A stretch of DNA of 8,342 bases from an uncultured Sphingomonadaceae bacterium. Its GTDB lineage: Bacteria > Pseudomonadota > Alphaproteobacteria > Sphingomonadales > Sphingomonadaceae. The notes below the pieces were generated by a model. It did not search any database and was not told the DNA's origin. It saw only the letters and a program-made list of their open reading frames with translations. Shown here piece by piece: positions 1-7,141 of the stretch; position 1 is the first letter of the stretch; every line of letters starts with the position of its first letter. The stretch lies in contig CALKXX010000148.1 of the NCBI GenBank assembly GCA_938003725.1, positions 1 through 8,342 of the forward strand, read 5' to 3'. A program made the position numbers and the translations under genes.

Positions 1-927
1 ATTCGCCTCGCCATCGAGCATATTGAGCATATCCGCCGGTGCCATGCCCGCGCGTTTGCCAACTTCGAAATCGTTGAAATCATGTCCCGGGGTAATCTTT
101 ACCGCACCGCTGCCCAATTCAGGGTCAGCATGTTCGTCGGCGACAATCTTGAACCGCCGCCCCGTAATCGGTTGCTCGATTTCCTTGCCAATCGCGCTTT
201 TGTAACGCTCGTCGGAGGGATGCACCGCCACCGCCATATCGGCGAGCATTGTTTCAGGGCGGGTCGTTGCAATCTCGATATAGTCGCGGCCATCATCCAA
301 TTTAGCGCCATCGGCCAGTGGATATTTGAAGTGCCAAAACGAGCCTTTGGTATCGACGGTCTCAACTTCCAGATCGGAAATCGCGGTTTTCAGCGCCGGA
401 TCCCAGTTCACCAGTCTTTTGTCGCGGTAAATCAGGCCATTGTTGTACAAATCCACAAACACCTTGAGGACGGCTTCGTTCATACCCTCGTCCATGGTGA
501 AGCGTTCGTTCGACCAATCCATTGAACAGCCCAGACGGCGCAGCTGCCCGGTAATCGTGCCGCCGCTTTCCTCTTTCCATTCCCAGACTTTCTCGACAAA
601 TTCTTCGCGGGTAAAATCGGTGCGCTTTTGCTGGCGTTCGTTCATCTGCCGCTCGACCACCATTTGCGTGGCGATACCGGCATGGTCCATCCCGACGACC
701 CAAAGCGCATCCTTGCCCTTCAGTCGTTCGTGACGAATGATGATGTCCTGCAATGTGTTATCCAGCGCATGGCCGATATGCAGTGATCCGGTGACATTGG
801 GCGGCGGATTGACAATGGTATAGGGCTCCGCATCTTTGCGGTCCGGGCGGAAAAGGCCCTTGTTTTCCCAATGCTCATACCAGCGCGCTTCAATGGCCGC
901 GGGGTCGAAATTTTTGTCTAATGTCAT
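1..927 (-). CDS. valS: Valyl-tRNA synthetase, N-terminal 309 residues (3' end beyond window)
   Basis: Class I aminoacyl-tRNA synthetase that charges tRNA-Val in the cytoplasm and hydrolyses mischarged Thr-tRNA-Val through its CP1 editing domain. The frame is open from the ATG at 927 to the left edge. Residues 41-53 read PPPNVTGSLHIGH, the ValRS form of the HIGH ATP-binding motif with HIGH at 50-53. The conserved stretches GMDHAGIATQ and NWDPALKTAISDLEVE follow. The visible part ends inside the editing domain (TTRPET, DEHAD, KITPGHDFNDFEVGKR). Bacterial ValRS proteins are roughly 850-950 residues, so about a third is present. The KMSKS motif, anticodon-binding domain and C-terminal coiled coil lie outside. 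The start fits the family N-terminus (MTLDKNFDPAAIEARWYEHW), but the upstream GAGCGAGAG is only a weak ribosome-binding site. The leader contains two hairpins. No frameshift was seen. Confidence 0.98.
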   Translation of the reverse strand, partial: MTLDKNFDPAAIEARWYEHWENKGLFRPDRKDAEPYTIVNPPPNVTGSLHIGHALDNTLQDIIIRHERLKGKDALWVVGMDHAGIATQMVVERQMNERQQKRTDFTREEFVEKVWEWKEESGGTITGQLRRLGCSMDWSNERFTMDEGMNEAVLKVFVDLYNNGLIYRDKRLVNWDPALKTAISDLEVETVDTKGSFWHFKYPLADGAKLDDGRDYIEIATTRPETMLADMAVAVHPSDERYKSAIGKEIEQPITGRRFKIVADEHADPELGSGAVKITPGHDFNDFEVGKRAGMAPADMLNMLDGEAN

Positions 928-952
928 TTCTTTGTTCGCTCTCGCTCACTTT

Positions 953-972
953 GCATTGGCATCCGCCAATGC
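953..972. repeat. Perfect 8-bp hairpin with 4-base loop in the valS leader
   Basis: GCATTGGC (953-960) and GCCAATGC (965-972) are exact reverse complements around a 4-base loop. The structure starts 25 bases upstream of the valS start codon and would form in a valS leader RNA if transcription starts upstream of it. No T-run follows on either strand, so it does not look like an intrinsic terminator. It may be structural or regulatory, or the edge of the neighbouring repeat. Confidence 0.6.
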
Positions 973-975
973 TCG

Positions 976-1054
976 GTACCAGCCCGTCTCCCCCTCCCAA
1001 CCACCCATAGGGTAGAATCACTGGGTGATTGGGAGGGGGAGACGGGCCGGCACC
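976..1054. repeat. 79-base near-perfect inverted repeat, palindromic element
   Basis: The 26-base arms 976-1001 and about 1029-1054 are reverse complements, with a perfect 19-base core (982-1000 against 1029-1047) and two mismatches near the outer ends (978 and 981). Pairing continues inward at 1002-1007 with 1022-1027, leaving a 14-base loop. The stem is C-rich on one side and G-rich on the other. No T-run follows on either strand and no reading frame fits it. The length and near identity of the arms suggest a small interspersed palindromic element (MITE- or REP-like). It could also end transcripts from the crotonase gene or fold in the valS leader. Confidence 0.75.
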
Positions 1055-1120
1055 GCAGTTAAAAATCAATCATGTCTTTGGCATTGGATTTGGTGTGTGA
1101 CAACAGAGTCTTTTGTTGGA

Positions 1121-1337
1121 CCTCAGGCGCCGGGCGCGGACATCCGTCCGCTTGGCTTCCGCGCCATACGGCGCGACGGCCGTGCGGCCTTGCCGAGCTT
1201 TGCAACGGTGCTCTCGCGGTTCGAGCATAGCTAAAGATCGCAAGAGCACCGTTGCAAAGCAACGGCAAGCGCTGCCGCGCGTCCACAGCACAGCGAGGAT
1301 AGCCAAGGGCGCGGATGCGACCGCCCGGCGCTTGAGG
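1121..1337. repeat. 217-base full-length imperfect palindrome, probable interspersed element
   Basis: The ends 1121-1156 and 1302-1337 are reverse complements at 28 of 36 positions. The core arms 1197-1214 and 1243-1260 match perfectly over 18 bases (GCTTTGCAACGGTGCTCT) and continue past one mismatch. TTGCC at 1190-1194 pairs with GGCAA at 1264-1268, and the intervening segments are diverged but of matching length. Both nested structures centre near 1229, so the whole stretch behaves as one palindrome. It is GC-rich and ends 3 bases from the crotonase stop codon. Short frames on both strands resemble no protein I know. It is most likely a non-autonomous repeat, and might also act as a transcript-end structure. 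Confidence 0.75.
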
Positions 1338-1340
1338 TTC

Positions 1341-2009
1341 TTAAGAAACTATCGCATCAATCTCTGCATTAGCTTTGGCTCTCAATTGTGTCTTGCAAGC
1401 CTTGAACCCGGGTTGTGCCGCAAGCTCCTGTGCTTTGGCGACGGACATATTGATCAGGTCATCCGGCATTACCGTCGCCTCAACCAATCCGGCGCCTATG
1501 GCTTCATTTGGGGCAAGCAACATGCTCGACAGAGCCAGACGCCGCCGCCAACTTGGCTCAAGCCAGTGATCCAAAATAACTTGTGGTACCGGGGGAAATG
1601 GCAGGCCAGCCTTGGCTTCTGGCAAACCAATTTTGTAGTTGCCGGTTGCTGCGTAAATCCAGTCTGCGCACAGCATCATGATCCCGCCAGCGCCAATGGC
1701 ATTACCGTTGACCGCACAGACCAGAGGGCATGGTAAACGGTGGAGTGCTGCGATCAGATTATTGACGCCGCTGCGCGCCTGTTCCTGACCTGTTTCATCC
1801 AGCGTTGCGGCAACCTTTGTGTCCATTCCGCATGTAAAATGCTCACCGGCACCGGTCAAAACTATCCCGTTTTTGGGTGGATCACTGCAAAAAGCTTGTA
1901 TCGCGGCCACGCCCTCTTCGAGCAATTCGGGGTGAAGCGTGTTGCGTTCACCATTGGTTAGGGTGACGATAATGGTGCCATCACGATCTTCGGTTGGGAA
2001 AAAGGTCAT
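1341..2009 (-). CDS. Enoyl-CoA hydratase/isomerase (crotonase) family protein
   Basis: A 222-residue crotonase-fold protein acting on acyl-CoA thioesters in the cytoplasm, short of the 255-290 residues usual for hydratases. CGMD at 60-63 (the A/S-G-x-D oxyanion-hole position) and NGNAIGAGG at 101-109 place the two oxyanion loops. The glutamate equivalent to Glu144 of rat enoyl-CoA hydratase falls at Ile110 and is absent. The Glu164 equivalent is present in GLPEAKAG as Glu131. A single catalytic glutamate in a G-L-x-E-x-x-x-G setting resembles mitochondrial delta3-delta2-enoyl-CoA isomerase (ECI1), so an isomerase-like role is inferred over hydration. The start is set by AAGGA at 2016-2020, six bases before the ATG. 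The gene follows the S9 peptidase by 55 bases and is probably co-transcribed. The substrate is unknown. Confidence 0.9.
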   Translation of the reverse strand: MTFFPTEDRDGTIIVTLTNGERNTLHPELLEEGVAAIQAFCSDPPKNGIVLTGAGEHFTCGMDTKVAATLDETGQEQARSGVNNLIAALHRLPCPLVCAVNGNAIGAGGIMMLCADWIYAATGNYKIGLPEAKAGLPFPPVPQVILDHWLEPSWRRRLALSSMLLAPNEAIGAGLVEATVMPDDLINMSVAKAQELAAQPGFKACKTQLRAKANAEIDAIVS

Positions 2010-2036
2010 TTCAATTCCTTATATGTTAGGCACTGC

Positions 2037-2057
2037 GCTCCGGGCCTGATTCGGAGC
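2037..2057 (-). other. Small intercistronic hairpin between the peptidase and crotonase genes
   Basis: GCTCCG (2037-2042) and CGGAGC (2052-2057) form a 6-bp GC-rich stem with a 9-base loop, just after the peptidase stop codon and before the crotonase ribosome-binding site. There is no T-run, so it is more likely an mRNA-stabilising or partial attenuation structure than a terminator. It may also be chance. Confidence 0.35.
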
Positions 2058-2064
2058 CCAGACT

Positions 2065-4260
2065 TTAATCTTCGCCCTCTTGCCCGCCGGTATATTTGTG
2101 CATCCAGTCAAACACGGTCCGATGCCATTGCACGCTATTCTTGCCTTTGAGCACCCAATGGTTTTCGTCCGGGAAGATCAGCAATTTGGAAGGTATTTCC
2201 ATTTCCTGTGCATAGGTGAACGGCATGATGCTCTGAGTGTAAGGAATCCGGAAATCCTTCTCGCCGTGAATGAACAATGTTGGCGTTTTCCAGTTAGCGA
2301 TTTTGTTTATCGGGTTCCATTTTTCTGGATCAGCACGTTTCCACCAAGGGCCGCCATGATCCCATTGGTCAAACCAGAGCTCTTCGGTGCTGAAGGCAAA
2401 ACTGCGCAAATCGAAAATTCCGGCATGGTTGATGATGCAATCGAACCTGTCCGGCCAGTTGCCCGCGATCCAGTTCATCATATAGCCGCCATAAGATGCG
2501 CCCAGCGCGCAGGATCGTTCGCCGTCAATTTGCGGGTCTTCTTTGAGCGCCGCATCAAAACCCAGTTTGAGGTCGGTAAGCGGCTTGCCGCCCCAATCTT
2601 GATTGATTGAGTCCATAAATTCTTGCCCGTAACCAGCGGACCCATGAAAATCGATGGAAACGACCGCATACCCCTGTGCCGCCATGACTTTGGGATTCCA
2701 GCGACTGGACCAACTATTGCCAAAGCTTCCCTGCGGCCCACCGTGCACCAAGAACGCCATGGGTAGTTTTCCAGACGCGTTCTTCGGTTTGGTGATCATC
2801 CCCCATATTTTATCGCCCTCGGCACCGTTGAATGAAAAGCGCTCGTTGGAAACCTCATCAATGTCCGCCAACTCGCGTCCATTGATATTGGTCAGTTGAG
2901 TAACCTTTCCATCCGGACTGCGGCGATAGAGATCGGTCGGAGCCTGCCTGCTGTTCATGGTATAAATCAGTGAACCGTCTTTCAGCGGTATGGTCGCACC
3001 GACATTGCCTGCACCCGTCAATCGGCTGACCTTGCCCGTCGCGGCATCAACCTCGAATGCGGGATGATCGAGAACATCCTGTGCGGTAACGATCATTGCC
3101 TTGCTATTGGGCGTCCATACGATGGAACCAACCGAACGGTCCCAGTCAGCGGTTATGTCCCGGGTATCATTGGTGCGAACATCATAGAGCAGAATCGATA
3201 ATTTATCGCTTTCATAGCCCGGTCGTTTCATCGCCGCCCATGCCAGTAATTTGCCGTCTGGGGACATTGCCGGAAGTGTATCGGTGGCTTGATTATCGGT
3301 CGTTAAATTTTCGGCCGGGCGACGGTCGACAACGCTATCGGCATATATATCTAAATTGGTTGATTTCGGCTCATTGGCATTTGCTTCTCGCAGCGCGAAA
3401 AAAATCGTGTTGGTGGCCATTTCAGAAAAAGCGTCGCCGGGTTTGCCGACCGGTGTTGCCCACGCAATCTCTTCGCCTCCGCCGAACGGTTTGGAAGGAC
3501 TGTCTCCGACAAGAGTTGAGCCAACAGCTATACCATCGCCATTGATTTTCCCGTCCTTCAAATCAAACGCAAATATCCGGCTATAGTTTCCCGGCGTTTC
3601 CCAACTGGACCAATGGCGTATAAACAGCTCATCATATTCACGGCCAGTGCCCGGACCGGGTTCTGCTTTGTTTCCATCGCCAATCTCGCCGTCTTTGTCA
3701 CAACCAAATGTTGGACAATCCTTTGCGATGTCGCCCCAGACAGCGACCTTATCGCTTTTCGGGGATAGTTTATATCCTGCAATATCGGTTTTAAAGTCGC
3801 TTGCTCTCGCCGGGTCTCGGTCCGAAGGCTGAGTTGGCAGCGCTACCCCGGCCACCGTCATTGAGCCTAGATCATATGTGACGGAGAGCTTGTCTCCATC
3901 AACTGCTGAGCGCCATAGTTGTTCTGATCCGCTGGCATCGCTCAAATAGTAAAGATATTTTCCGTCTGATGAGAACGCCGGGCTATGTTCGCTTCCTTCG
4001 CCGTCCAGAATTTTTACAGGCTCTGCTTCGGGCAATGAAAGGCTTCTCAGCCACAATGAGGTCGATCGTTTATAGGTCTTGGGATCAGTCTCTGTCACCT
4101 GAAAGGCAAGCCATCGCTCATCCGGGGAAACCGCCGGTGCGCCCAAACGTTTCAATGTTGCGAGATCTTCGGCTGTCATCGGCCTTGCCGCCAACGGTGC
4201 CGTGAAGATTGTGCCGACCATCAACAGGCTGACAAATGTTGCTTTTGTGATATTTTTCAT
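2065..4260 (-). CDS. Exported S9 family (prolyl oligopeptidase-type) serine peptidase
   Basis: An alpha/beta-hydrolase peptidase behind a beta-propeller, of the acylaminoacyl/dipeptidyl-peptidase type, which cleaves short peptides. Counting from the ATG at 4260 (731 residues): a Lys-containing start, hydrophobic core and TAPLAA form a signal peptide over about the first 25 residues. WD40-like/TolB-like propeller blades with SPDG or SSDGK motifs occupy about 40-480, and the peptidase domain about 490-725. The triad is visible: Ser589 in GASYGG, Asp669 in HGEKDFRIPY, His701 in PDENHW, with the oxyanion HGGP near 506. An insert at 182-196 has two cysteines and an Asp-rich DKDGEIGDG stretch, possibly metal-binding. 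An in-frame ATG at 4284 adds eight residues; neither has a clear ribosome-binding site, and 4260 gives the tidier signal peptide. Probably periplasmic; the natural substrate is unknown. Confidence 0.93.
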   Translation of the reverse strand: MKNITKATFVSLLMVGTIFTAPLAARPMTAEDLATLKRLGAPAVSPDERWLAFQVTETDPKTYKRSTSLWLRSLSLPEAEPVKILDGEGSEHSPAFSSDGKYLYYLSDASGSEQLWRSAVDGDKLSVTYDLGSMTVAGVALPTQPSDRDPARASDFKTDIAGYKLSPKSDKVAVWGDIAKDCPTFGCDKDGEIGDGNKAEPGPGTGREYDELFIRHWSSWETPGNYSRIFAFDLKDGKINGDGIAVGSTLVGDSPSKPFGGGEEIAWATPVGKPGDAFSEMATNTIFFALREANANEPKSTNLDIYADSVVDRRPAENLTTDNQATDTLPAMSPDGKLLAWAAMKRPGYESDKLSILLYDVRTNDTRDITADWDRSVGSIVWTPNSKAMIVTAQDVLDHPAFEVDAATGKVSRLTGAGNVGATIPLKDGSLIYTMNSRQAPTDLYRRSPDGKVTQLTNINGRELADIDEVSNERFSFNGAEGDKIWGMITKPKNASGKLPMAFLVHGGPQGSFGNSWSSRWNPKVMAAQGYAVVSIDFHGSAGYGQEFMDSINQDWGGKPLTDLKLGFDAALKEDPQIDGERSCALGASYGGYMMNWIAGNWPDRFDCIINHAGIFDLRSFAFSTEELWFDQWDHGGPWWKRADPEKWNPINKIANWKTPTLFIHGEKDFRIPYTQSIMPFTYAQEMEIPSKLLIFPDENHWVLKGKNSVQWHRTVFDWMHKYTGGQEGED

Positions 4261-4325
4261 GCGCAACTGTTTAGCATGCGTCATTGGTAAGGCAAATGAG
4301 ATCGCCCTATTGCGGACGCCTATGT

Positions 4326-4868
4326 TTACTGCTCGTTGAGGCGGCGGATTTCCTTGGCTACCAACTCTTCCACTAAAGCCGGCAAGTGTTGGTCCAGCCA
4401 GTCCTTTAGCATCGGACGCATCAGGTCGCGGGTCAGCTCCTCCAGAGAGGTTTCGCGAGCCGGCGAAACAGGCGAAGGAGATGTCGCTTCGTCTGCCGAG
4501 GTCAATTGTGACAGGGACCGACGCATGGCGTTCAATTTATCATCGTCAATTAGCCGCTCTTTCTTCCGGCGGTCACCAAAAACGCCTTGCGCCGACATCT
4601 CTTTTTGAGCGTGGGTTTCATCTGGAGCGCTTACCTTTTCTTCCGGTAACTCGTCGGTCAGTTCCAGAACTTCGTCATTCTGGTTTACCTCTGCTACAAC
4701 CTCAACAGGATCGACTTTCGGTACGGCTTTCAGAGTTGGCTTCGGCTTTGCCGAAGTTTCAGATCGCACAGCTGTCTCGCCGGTATCCACCGCCTTGTCT
4801 TCGGCAATGATACGCTTGATGGATGAAAGTATCTCTTCCATCGACGATTCCTTATTTTGTTCAGCCAT
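4326..4868 (-). CDS. popZ: PopZ-like polar organising protein (DUF2497 family)
   Basis: A 180-residue protein with the three-part plan of Caulobacter PopZ, which self-assembles into a polar matrix that anchors the ParB-parS centromere and recruits cell-cycle proteins. Residues 9-24 (SMEEILSSIKRIIAED) match the PopZ N-terminal partner-binding helix. Residues 26-138 are a low-complexity linker rich in Glu, Asp, Pro and Ser that includes DEVLELTDE at 65-73, also present in PopZ. The helical C-terminus at about 140-178 (SLEELTRDLMRP then LKDWLDQHLPALVEELV) matches the oligomerisation region. Caulobacter PopZ is about 177 residues. The ATG at 4868 is preferred because the family begins M-x-(D/E)-Q just before MEEIL and GGGGG lies six bases upstream; an ATG at 4919 would add 17 residues unlike the family. 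It lies 65 bases after tolC. The family is firm; polar function here is inferred. Confidence 0.9.
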   Translation of the reverse strand: MAEQNKESSMEEILSSIKRIIAEDKAVDTGETAVRSETSAKPKPTLKAVPKVDPVEVVAEVNQNDEVLELTDELPEEKVSAPDETHAQKEMSAQGVFGDRRKKERLIDDDKLNAMRRSLSQLTSADEATSPSPVSPARETSLEELTRDLMRPMLKDWLDQHLPALVEELVAKEIRRLNEQ

Positions 4869-4933
4869 GATCAGCCCCCAATTTACAATCCATCGCGACC
4901 CCTGAATCGCCAATGACATTGTGCCTATTTACG

Positions 4934-6418
4934 TTATTTTACAACAGGCAATGGCTCTATGTCTGCTTTTTGTGCAGGCGTGTCAACGGTGCGCGAGGCT
5001 TCGGGTGTGGGATTTGGGTCACTTTGGAAGTCATATATGATATTTTTGACACGGTTATAGTTAACTTTTGGATCATAAAGTGGGCCACCCTCAAGTCCTA
5101 AGTCTTTAGCTTCCGCTCTTCCCATCGCTGCCAAGAGCGAGAATCCCGCAACATAACTGTTTCGTCTGGCGACTACGAGTTGTACCTGTGCGTTCAGCAA
5201 TTCCTGTTCAGCGTTCAAAATATCCAAAATGGTGCGATTGCCGACGCTGTTTTCGGCGCGCACGCCTTCAAGAGACAATTCACTCGCTTTGACCGCACGT
5301 TCGGATGACTGGATCACCCGTTCTGATGCACGCCAGCTGGAATAGGCGGCCCGGGTCTGCGCGATAATGTTTCTTTCAACCGCGATGACTTGTTCATAGG
5401 CTTGGCCGGAACGAGCTTGCGCTTGCCGGATCTGTGCCGAAGGCCGCCCGCCTTGATAAATGGGAACGGTCGCGCGAACACCAACTTCTGCGGTAGATTG
5501 TTCCTGAACAAAATTTGCCCCGGGTACCGCACCGCCCAAAGTCCCATGGAAGTTGACATATCGTCCTTGCGCATAGGCCGAAAGCCTGGGTTTATTTGCG
5601 GATCTGGCCGTTTTGATATCAAACTCCGCTGCAGCACTTCTCTCTTTAGCGGCTAGCAAATCGGGGTTTTGTACCAGCGCAATATCGGCTGCTTCATCCG
5701 GCGATCCGGGAAGATTAGGAAGTGGCGGTGGTGCTTGGAGATCGCCAGGCACGCGCCCTACGAGCGCAATGTAATTTTCTTTGCTGCGGATCAGGTTGGC
5801 GCGCGCTGTTTCCAGATCACCCTTCGCAATTTCCAATCGAGATTCGGATTGTGCTACATCCGTTCGTGTTAGATCACCAATTTCAAAACGGTCACTGGTC
5901 GCTTGGAGATTCACGGACAACACACCAACATTCGCACGGTTGAGATCGACGATTGCGGAGTCCCGGATCACATCCATATAGGTTCCGACAACATTGGCGA
6001 AAATTGTTGATTCTGTGCCGCGCAAATCTAACTGGCCAGCTTCCACACGCGTCTTGGCTGCACGGACGGAATTTTTGATACCGCCGCCGGAATAGATGGG
6101 GACTTCTACGGACCCGCCCGCTGTCGATTGGCGAAGCGGTGCAGTAAAGGCATTTGCACTACGCAAAAAATTCTCTTGATACCCAAAATCACCGTTAGCA
6201 CTAGGCAGACCGTCGGCCTTTGCGATCGGCACGGTTTCATCCGTAGCGCGCTGTCCCGCGCGCGCGCCCGTGAGCGCAGGGTTGGTTTGATATGCTGCAA
6301 TCAGAGCTTCCCGAAGTGTATCAGCATAAGCCGGGGAGCCGGCCAAGACAATTGTCCCAGTACCCACTAGCAAGCCAAGTTTTGGGACAAATTTTGAAAT
6401 CGTCCGGCGCTTCAACAT
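4934..6418 (-). CDS. tolC: TolC family outer-membrane efflux/secretion channel
   Basis: An outer-membrane factor that trimerises into a barrel and periplasmic tunnel, serving type I secretion or RND efflux with partners encoded elsewhere. The 494-residue protein has a signal peptide ending AYA at about residue 32. Two homologous OEP halves follow (about 33-230 and 245-445), each carrying the strand motif VPIYxGG (106-112 and 318-324). The helical repeats are visible as FEIGDLTRTDVAQSESRL (178-195) and NSVGNRTILDILNAEQELL (390-408). A Pro-rich C-terminal tail of about 30 residues follows, common in alphaproteobacterial versions. The ATG at 6418 is chosen over the in-frame GTG at 6442 because AGGAGA (6428-6433) lies nine bases before it and the longer form would overlap that site. 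The gene starts 27 bases after the methyltransferase-like gene, so the two are almost certainly co-transcribed. Confidence 0.95.
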   Translation of the reverse strand: MLKRRTISKFVPKLGLLVGTGTIVLAGSPAYADTLREALIAAYQTNPALTGARAGQRATDETVPIAKADGLPSANGDFGYQENFLRSANAFTAPLRQSTAGGSVEVPIYSGGGIKNSVRAAKTRVEAGQLDLRGTESTIFANVVGTYMDVIRDSAIVDLNRANVGVLSVNLQATSDRFEIGDLTRTDVAQSESRLEIAKGDLETARANLIRSKENYIALVGRVPGDLQAPPPLPNLPGSPDEAADIALVQNPDLLAAKERSAAAEFDIKTARSANKPRLSAYAQGRYVNFHGTLGGAVPGANFVQEQSTAEVGVRATVPIYQGGRPSAQIRQAQARSGQAYEQVIAVERNIIAQTRAAYSSWRASERVIQSSERAVKASELSLEGVRAENSVGNRTILDILNAEQELLNAQVQLVVARRNSYVAGFSLLAAMGRAEAKDLGLEGGPLYDPKVNYNRVKNIIYDFQSDPNPTPEASRTVDTPAQKADIEPLPVVK

Positions 6419-6445
6419 TCTCAAAACTCTCCTGAAACGCACATA

Positions 6446-7141
6446 TTAAAAAGTGAAACCCTTGGGTGCATCAAAACCTGGCAGCGGGGTGCCGCCGCAA
6501 TCCGCAAAATATTGATAACCAACAATGCCTCCAGCCTTTCGGCCTATCGCCAACCGGGCGATACCATTGTCCAAAATCGCGGTCACTATTCGGCCACCAT
6601 CCTGCAATTGATCTACTATTGCTTGCGGGACCTGTTCCACGATGCCGTCAATAATGATCACAGAATAGGGGGTGCTGTCCTTAAAACCCTCAGCGTGAAG
6701 GGCGACTTTTTCAATCCTTACATTGTCAGCACCTTTCAGCGTTTTTTTCGCTTTAGTGACAAGCTTGGCTGATTGCTCGGTGGCAACAACAGATTTCACC
6801 AAACGCGCAAGCACCGCAGCAGTGTATCCAGTCGCAGTACCGATGAGCAGTACATGGTCATCGGACTTCAATTCTGCGGTGTCGAGCAATCTACCGGTGG
6901 CCAGAGGAGAGTTGAGTGCGCGGCCTCCGCCAATCTGAACACCGCGATCGGAATAGGCGACGAGACGCTGTGCGGCAGGCACAAAGTCCTCCCGCGGAAC
7001 ATCACCCATTGCCGCTATCACACGGGGGTTTTCTACTTCGGTCGTCCGAAGCTGGCTAACCACCATGGCCTTACGCATTTCGCTGAAATTTTCGTGGCCC
7101 AAAATCAAATCCTCAATCGAACTTCTATGTACATATGTCAT
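6446..7141 (-). CDS. PCMT family protein (protein-L-isoaspartate O-methyltransferase-like)
   Basis: A Rossmann-fold SAM-dependent methyltransferase of the PCMT family, whose classical members repair isoaspartyl residues. From the ATG at 7141 it has 231 residues. MRKAMVVSQLRT (22-33) and VPREDFVP (48-55) are the family N-terminal motifs. The substrate loop GGGRALNSP (71-79) aligns with GQGQTISQP of E. coli Pcm but has Asn where the conserved Ser stands. Motif I reads VLLIGTATGY (97-106) instead of VLEIGTGSGY, losing the Glu and the middle Gly. Glu122 keeps the acidic ribose-contact position. The tail GGTPLPGF (216-223) is of the type common in alphaproteobacteria. The start is uncertain: no ribosome-binding site precedes 7141, a TTG at 7213 is in frame, and shorter starts exist. 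It heads the tolC-popZ cluster. True isoaspartate repair is doubtful; the family assignment is firm. Confidence 0.88.
   Translation of the reverse strand: MTYVHRSSIEDLILGHENFSEMRKAMVVSQLRTTEVENPRVIAAMGDVPREDFVPAAQRLVAYSDRGVQIGGGRALNSPLATGRLLDTAELKSDDHVLLIGTATGYTAAVLARLVKSVVATEQSAKLVTKAKKTLKGADNVRIEKVALHAEGFKDSTPYSVIIIDGIVEQVPQAIVDQLQDGGRIVTAILDNGIARLAIGRKAGGIVGYQYFADCGGTPLPGFDAPKGFTF

Noticed and set aside
82..733. Several frames of 60-147 codons on both strands inside valS
   Set aside because: All are out-of-frame shadows of a continuous, well-conserved valyl-tRNA synthetase frame.
976..1054. T-box or other tRNA-sensing leader of valS
   Set aside because: T-box leaders belong mainly to Firmicutes and related groups, and no specifier loop or T-box sequence was seen; the near-identical long arms fit a repeat better.
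1059..1306. Minus-strand reading frames of 75-78 codons and a plus-strand frame of 207 codons across the palindrome
   Set aside because: They lie in or run out of the 217-base inverted repeat, overlap each other and the crotonase gene antisense, and have Arg/Ala-rich compositions typical of GC-rich non-coding repeats.
4869..4919. Longer PopZ-like start at 4919 adding 17 residues
   Set aside because: The added residues do not resemble the family N-terminus, while the ATG at 4868 has a G-rich upstream site and matches PopZ.
6419..6442. GTG start at 6442 for the TolC-like protein
   Set aside because: The AGGAGA ribosome-binding site lies inside that extension and is correctly spaced for the ATG at 6418.
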